Assembly: GCA_005779305.1 (NCBI GenBank)
Contig: SXJR01000398.1
Location: forward strand, 1 to 35,966
From: Myxococcales bacterium
GTDB taxonomy: Bacteria > Myxococcota_A > Polyangia > Haliangiales > Haliangiaceae
Length of the DNA stretch: 35,966 bases
Direction: 5' to 3'
Of this stretch, positions 32,572-35,966 are shown one piece after another. The first letter of the stretch is position 1, and every line of letters begins with the position of its first letter. The translations under genes were made by a program, and so were the position numbers. The notes beneath the pieces are model-generated. The model worked only from the letters and a program-made list of their open reading frames with translations, did no database searches and was not told the origin of the DNA.

Positions 32572-33017
32572 TCGGCGACGTCGTGATCGGCGCCGGCAGC
32601 TCGATCTGGTACGGCACGGTCATCCGCGGCGACGTCGAGCCGATCCGCATCGGCCAGGCCACCTCGATCCAGGACAACTCGGTCATCCACGTCACCCACG
32701 GCGTCTCCGGGACCAGGGTCGGTGATCGCGTCACCGTCGGCCACAACGTCATCCTCCACGCCTGCAGCGTCGAGGACGAGTGCATCATCGGCATGGGCTC
32801 GATCATCCTCGATCGCGCGCGCATCGGTCGCGGGAGCATCGTGGGTGCGGGTGCGCTGGTGACACCGGGCACCGACATTCCTCCCGGGAGCATGGTGATG
32901 GGCTCGCCGGCCCGGGTGAAACGCACGCTGACCGACGACGAGCGGGCGCGCATCGCCTCGAGCGCCGAGCACTACGTGGAGCTGGCCCGCACCTACCGCG
33001 CCGCCGCCGCGCCTTGA
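32493..33017 (+). CDS. gamma-carbonic anhydrase-like hexapeptide protein
   Basis: This 174-residue protein is a left-handed beta-helix of the YrdA/PaaY/gamma-carbonic-anhydrase type. It has repeated hexapeptides (VIGDVVIGAGSSIWYG, IRIGQATSIQDNSVIHV, VTVGHNVILHACSVEDECIIGMG, RIGRGSIVGAGALV) and the three zinc-binding histidines His66, His84 and His89 with the 18/5 spacing of the YrdA group. The C-terminus has the usual helix PARVKRTLTDDERARI. Activity as carbonic anhydrase is not guaranteed in this group. The ATG at 32493 is chosen because the family begins close to it; an in-frame ATG at 32475 is possible. It overlaps the VanZ gene. Confidence 0.9.
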   Translation: MAVVHSFRGLRPTIADDVFLADLSAVIGDVVIGAGSSIWYGTVIRGDVEPIRIGQATSIQDNSVIHVTHGVSGTRVGDRVTVGHNVILHACSVEDECIIGMGSIILDRARIGRGSIVGAGALVTPGTDIPPGSMVMGSPARVKRTLTDDERARIASSAEHYVELARTYRAAAAP

Positions 33018-33120
33018 TTTCAGGCGCTCCTCTCCAGTAGCGTCATGGGGCGGGGTGAAGAGCGCGGCTGGTCGCGCGTCCAACAACGAGCATGACCCAA
33101 GTCTGCGGGAGCCTTCGTCA

Positions 33121-33993
33121 GTGAATCTCCGCGCGTCCAGCGCGTTCGGACGCGTCGTGGTCGTGGCGCTGGCGCTCGCGCTGGTGGCGATCTCGGCCGC
33201 GCCCGCGCGGGCCGACAAGGTCGACACCCTGATCAGCGACCTCAAGAGCGGCGGCGACTACAAGATCCGCCTGTCGGCGGCCCTGTCGCTGGCCAAGCTG
33301 GGCGACAAGCGCGCCATCCCCGCCTTCGTGGTGGCCCTGTCCGACAGTGACAAGACAGTGCGCGGCGCCGCGGCGGTCGCGCTCGGCAAGCTGGTCGACG
33401 CCAGCACCTCGGCGGCCGAGAAGACCAAGGTCACCAAGGCGCTGACCGCCATGATCGCGAAGGAGTCGAGCGACTCGGTCAAGAAGCAGGCCGAGAAGTC
33501 CCTGGCCGCCATCAACGCGATGGGGGCCACGGCGATTGCCGCCGGCAGCGTCTACATCGACGTCGGGCCCATGTCGTCCAAGCCGGCCGGGGCCAACAAC
33601 GAGAAGATGCGCGCGCTCATGAAGAGCACGGTCGAGAAGGTCTTCAAGGCCAAGGGCACCTCCATGACCATGAGCTGGCCCACGGGCAAGGCCCCCACCA
33701 GGAAGGACCTGGACGCCAAGAAGGTCCAGGGGTTCCACGTCGACGGGACCCTGGTCACCTTGACCGTGAAAGAAAAGGGGTCGAGCGCCACGGTGTCCTG
33801 TAAAGTCAGCATGTTGATCGCCACGTTCCCCGAGAAGAGCGTGTTCGGATTCCTCGACGGTGGCGCGAGCGTCACGGCGTCGGCCGACGCCCGTGACATC
33901 GAGCTGGCCAGCCAGGACTGCCTGGCCGCCGTGGTCGAGGACCTCACGGCCAAGAAGATCATCTCCACCATCAAGATCAAGGCGGGGCTGTGA
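33121..33993 (+). CDS. exported HEAT-repeat protein
   Basis: From GTG at 33121 (GGGAG 9 nt upstream) the protein has 290 residues with a signal peptide ending VAISAAPARA. Residues about 40-130 contain HEAT/PBS-lyase-type repeats: KIRLSAALSLAKLGDKRAIPAFVVAL and DKTVRGAAAVALGKLVD. The C-terminal half, from GSVYIDVGPMSSKPAG, is a mixed alpha/beta domain with VQGFHVDGTLVTLTVKEKGSSATVSCKVSMLIATFP that I do not recognise. A GTG at 33055 would put the signal peptide out of place. Its stop overlaps the next gene as GTGA, so the three genes 33121-35544 form one coupled unit. Confidence 0.8.
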   Translation: MNLRASSAFGRVVVVALALALVAISAAPARADKVDTLISDLKSGGDYKIRLSAALSLAKLGDKRAIPAFVVALSDSDKTVRGAAAVALGKLVDASTSAAEKTKVTKALTAMIAKESSDSVKKQAEKSLAAINAMGATAIAAGSVYIDVGPMSSKPAGANNEKMRALMKSTVEKVFKAKGTSMTMSWPTGKAPTRKDLDAKKVQGFHVDGTLVTLTVKEKGSSATVSCKVSMLIATFPEKSVFGFLDGGASVTASADARDIELASQDCLAAVVEDLTAKKIISTIKIKAGL

Positions 33994-34853
33994 GCGCGCA
34001 GCGAGGCTACAAGCGCAGCTGGAGGAACCTCTTGATCAACAAGAGGTACCAGCTTCGCTTCACCTTGTTCATGGCGGGCCTGGCCGCGGTCCTCATGACG
34101 CTGCTCGGCTGGTGGGTGACCCGGGTCGCCGGTGAGGCGACCAACGTGGCCAAGAGCCGGCAACGCGGCCGCATCTGCGCCACGGTGCCTGACGAGAAGC
34201 CGGCGGAGGCGGCGAAGCCACCGACCCCGGTGCCGCCGGTTCCCGATCCCGTCGACCCGGACGTCAAGGTCGACGTCGGCGAGATGCAGGAAGAGGCACC
34301 CGAGCATCACCGCGGTGTGGTGCTCGACGAGAGCTCGATGCGCATCGATCCGGATGTCGCACCGGTGACGCCGCCGACCGTGCCCACGATGAGCGCCGAG
34401 GAGCGGGCCAAGCTCATCGCGGAGCGCGATGAGTGCGAGCGCGACATCGCGCGCGAGATCGCCAGGATCGACGCAACCAATCGCAACATCGTGTTCGTGC
34501 TGGTCGGGTCGGGGCTCCTGCTCACGCTGGGCCTGGCGGTGTTCGGCATCAAGATGACCCACAGGGTCGCGGGCCCGCTGCACAAGGTCACGCTCTACCT
34601 GGGCAAGATGCGCGACGGTCGCTACGACAAGGTCTACGACCTGCGCAAGGGCGACCAGCTGGTCGAGTTCTACGAGCACTTCAAGCACGCCCACGCCGGC
34701 GTGGTGGCCCACGAGCACGACGACGTGAATCGCATCAAGGCGGTGCTCGATGCGCTCGAGGCCGACGGCGTGCTGGCCCGTTCGGCCGAAGCCCGGGCCG
34801 CCGCCGACGCGTTGCGCGCGATCCTCGAGCGCAAGGAGAAGTCCTTTGTCTGA
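33990..34853 (+). CDS. membrane HAMP-like protein, paralogue 1
   Basis: This 287-residue protein starts at GTG within the previous gene's stop (GTGA). It has a basic N-terminus (YKRSWRNLLINKRYQLRF), a membrane helix at about 24-46, a Pro/Asp/Val-rich periplasmic segment of about 90 residues, a short coiled-coil-like helix (AKLIAERDECERDIAREIARI), a second membrane helix at about 167-188 and a HAMP-like module: MTHRVAGPLHKVTLYLGKMRDGRYDKVYDLRKGDQL. No kinase, cyclase or methyl-accepting output follows, only about 60 helical residues. The domain order is shared with the next gene, so it is a paralogue with a longer periplasmic part. It may pass a signal by partner contact. Confidence 0.8.
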   Translation: MSAQRGYKRSWRNLLINKRYQLRFTLFMAGLAAVLMTLLGWWVTRVAGEATNVAKSRQRGRICATVPDEKPAEAAKPPTPVPPVPDPVDPDVKVDVGEMQEEAPEHHRGVVLDESSMRIDPDVAPVTPPTVPTMSAEERAKLIAERDECERDIAREIARIDATNRNIVFVLVGSGLLLTLGLAVFGIKMTHRVAGPLHKVTLYLGKMRDGRYDKVYDLRKGDQLVEFYEHFKHAHAGVVAHEHDDVNRIKAVLDALEADGVLARSAEARAAADALRAILERKEKSFV

Positions 34854-35544
34854 GAAGGAGATTCCTCCGGCCGTGGTGGTTCAGGGCGGCAAGGTCCCGG
34901 GCGACGTCCCGTCGAAGTCGAGCGGTGGTGGCAAGCCTCCGAAGTTCAAGCGGCGGCTGTCGAACTACCTGCTCGACAAGCAGATGCAGCTCCGCTACGT
35001 CATCGCCGTCACGGCGGTGTCGATGGTGATCGCCGGGGCGCTCGGCTGGTTGATCTACCGCCAGGAGCATCGCGCGTCGGAGGACCTGGTCGCCGGCCTG
35101 GCCGACCTCACCGGCGACGACGCGTCCCTGGCCGAGTACCAGCGCGACACCGAGAAGGACATCGCGTCGCGCGATCGCGAACTGGTCTTCCAGATGGTGG
35201 GCGTGGGGCTAGGCCTGACGCTGATCCTGTCCGGGTACCTGATCATCATGACCCACAAGGTGGCCGGCCCGCTGTTCAAGGTCGGCATCTACATGGAGCA
35301 GATGGCCGAGGGCCGGATGGGCAACACCACGCCGCTGCGCAAGGGCGACATGCTGCGCGAGTTCTACGACGCGTTCTGCGAGGCCCACGGCGCGATCCGG
35401 ACCCGCATGAAGAGCGACACCGAGGCCATGTCGGCCCTCGTCAAGGCCGTCAGCGCCACCAGCGGCGAGCTCGGCGCCGCCGCCAGCGACGAGCTCGAAG
35501 AGCTGCGTCGCCATGTCGAGCAGCGCGAGAAATCCCTGGCCTGA
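34846..35544 (+). CDS. membrane HAMP-like protein, paralogue 2
   Basis: The start is TTG at 34846, 7 nt after AAGGAG, and overlaps the previous gene by 8 bp; this Shine-Dalgarno decides the start. The 232-residue product has FKRRLSNYLLDKQMQLRYVIAV (matching NLLINKRYQLRF of paralogue 1), a first helix at about 45-65, a periplasmic segment of about 45 residues, a second helix (about 108-130) and MTHKVAGPLFKVGIYMEQMAEGRMGNTTPLRKGDML, again HAMP-like, then EFYDAFCEAH (EFYEHFKHAH in paralogue 1). A helical tail of about 60 residues ends the protein. No output domain is present. The two proteins may form a hetero-oligomer. Confidence 0.8.
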   Translation: MSEKEIPPAVVVQGGKVPGDVPSKSSGGGKPPKFKRRLSNYLLDKQMQLRYVIAVTAVSMVIAGALGWLIYRQEHRASEDLVAGLADLTGDDASLAEYQRDTEKDIASRDRELVFQMVGVGLGLTLILSGYLIIMTHKVAGPLFKVGIYMEQMAEGRMGNTTPLRKGDMLREFYDAFCEAHGAIRTRMKSDTEAMSALVKAVSATSGELGAAASDELEELRRHVEQREKSLA

Positions 35545-35556
35545 CCTGCCACCGGT

Positions 35557-35606
35557 CGTCCTTCACGGGGTCGTCCGAGCGAGCCGCCGCGGGGAGTCGA
35601 AGGACG
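35557..35606 (+). terminator. possible hairpin after the HAMP operon
   Basis: CGTCCTTC (35557-35564) and GAAGGACG (35599-35606) can pair around a 34-nt loop, followed by CATTGTGTT. The long loop and weak T-run make this a low-confidence terminator. Confidence 0.3.
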
Positions 35607-35619
35607 CATTGTGTTAGCG

Positions 35620-35668
35620 CCAGCGAGCGATGAGCGAGCGTTCAAACGTGACTCAGGTGTTCGGGGTC
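35620..35668 (-). repeat. dispersed 50-bp repeat, copy D
   Basis: On the minus strand: GACCCCGAACACC, 5 nt, CACGTTTGAA, then CGCTCGCTCATCGCTCGCT and GG. It lies in the 216-bp gap between the HAMP operon and the next TPR gene. Confidence 0.8.
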
Positions 35669-35748
35669 GCTGGTGGCGCCCGGGGCCAGCTCTTCTGCGT
35701 TGCAGCGCGCCAACGACCACCTCAACGTCAACGACCTCGTCGGTATGT

Positions 35749-35754
35749 TAGCGT
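35749..35754 (+). promoter_or_regulatory. putative -10 element of a leaderless promoter
   Basis: TAGCGT with a 6-nt spacer to the GTG at 35761; no Shine-Dalgarno. TATGTT at 35744-35749 is an alternative -10. Confidence 0.45.
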
Positions 35755-35760
35755 CGTCTC

Positions 35761-35966
35761 GTGACGACGCTGGTCGAGCTGGGTGACCGTTACTGGGCCC
35801 TTGGCTTGCCCGCCGCGGCCAAGAGCGTGTTCTCTCGCGCGCTGGCGGCCGCCGGTCCTCATGACGCGGTGCCAGCGCGCCGGCTGGCCGAGCTGGCCCT
35901 GGCCGTCGGCGACACCGCCGGCGCCCGCCGCCATGCCGCCGAGGTCGCCCGCCGCGAGCCCGGCCC
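35761..35966 (+). CDS. TPR-repeat protein, N-terminal part (runs off the window)
   Basis: The open frame from GTG at 35761 to the window end gives at least 68 residues: LVELGDRYWALGLPAAAKSVF and RRLAELALAVGDTAGARRHA are two TPR-like helix pairs (xxLGDxYxxLGxxxxAxxxF). No signal peptide is present, so the product is probably cytosolic. The start has a leaderless-type -10 (TAGCGT) 6 nt upstream. The function cannot be assessed from this fragment. Confidence 0.6.
   Translation, partial: MTTLVELGDRYWALGLPAAAKSVFSRALAAAGPHDAVPARRLAELALAVGDTAGARRHAAEVARREPG

Overview
The window is very GC-rich (by eye about 70%) and densely coded on both strands. It looks like a chromosomal segment of a predatory or soil deltaproteobacterial-type organism, most likely Myxococcota of the Haliangium/Kofleriaceae kind. 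This is inferred from gene style, not from a marker gene: many lipoproteins with TPR or HEAT repeats, PilZ proteins, modular secreted hydrolases, frequent GTG/TTG starts and short intergenic gaps. No rRNA, tRNA, CRISPR array, prophage or IS transposase was recognised.

Layout. (1) 1-8452, all minus strand: a run read right to left of a ChaN/Tiki-like lipoprotein, thymidylate kinase, aspartate kinase, a glycerophosphodiester phosphodiesterase, a lipoprotein fused to a pyroglutamyl-peptidase domain, a PDZ-like lipoprotein, a TPR lipoprotein and the start of a methyltransferase. Several junctions overlap or lie 1 bp apart. (2) 8556-13929: a cyclic-nucleotide-binding/PilZ-like regulator, a small Lys/Pro/Ala repeat protein, a Tat-exported phospholipase C-like enzyme, a TraB-family membrane protein divergent from a DUF1244 protein, and an SDR epimerase. 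(3) 13951-22166: a Gly-rich lipoprotein, a CelD-type GNAT acetyltransferase, two small barrel-like exported proteins, a TSUP permease and a 1300-residue secreted metalloprotease. (4) 22511-25617: a small DUF4234 membrane protein, an MFS transporter, an orphan ModA-like binding protein, and an ORF-less group II intron directly before the next gene. (5) 25620-30010: a PhoB/PhoR-type two-component pair, a HEAT/TPR membrane-anchored protein and a stand-alone PilZ protein. (6) 30147-35966: an HpnA-like epimerase, a PDZ-thioredoxin exported protein, VanZ, a gamma-carbonic-anhydrase-like protein, a coupled three-gene set (exported HEAT protein plus two paralogous HAMP membrane proteins), and the start of a TPR protein.

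Points of most interest. An intron-like RNA of about 600 nt with a well-formed domain V but no reverse transcriptase sits between modA and the phoB-type gene. A roughly 50-bp dispersed repeat occurs four times between genes; its core is a tandem octamer at 11-bp spacing, and in two copies it supplies the final codons and stop of the adjacent gene. At least eight promoter-proximal genes have a TANNNT-like hexamer 5-8 nt before the start codon and no Shine-Dalgarno, which points to extensive leaderless transcription, including a 32-bp bidirectional promoter. The HEAT plus twin-HAMP operon is the best candidate for an undescribed protein system. All function calls come from reading motifs; no database search was run.
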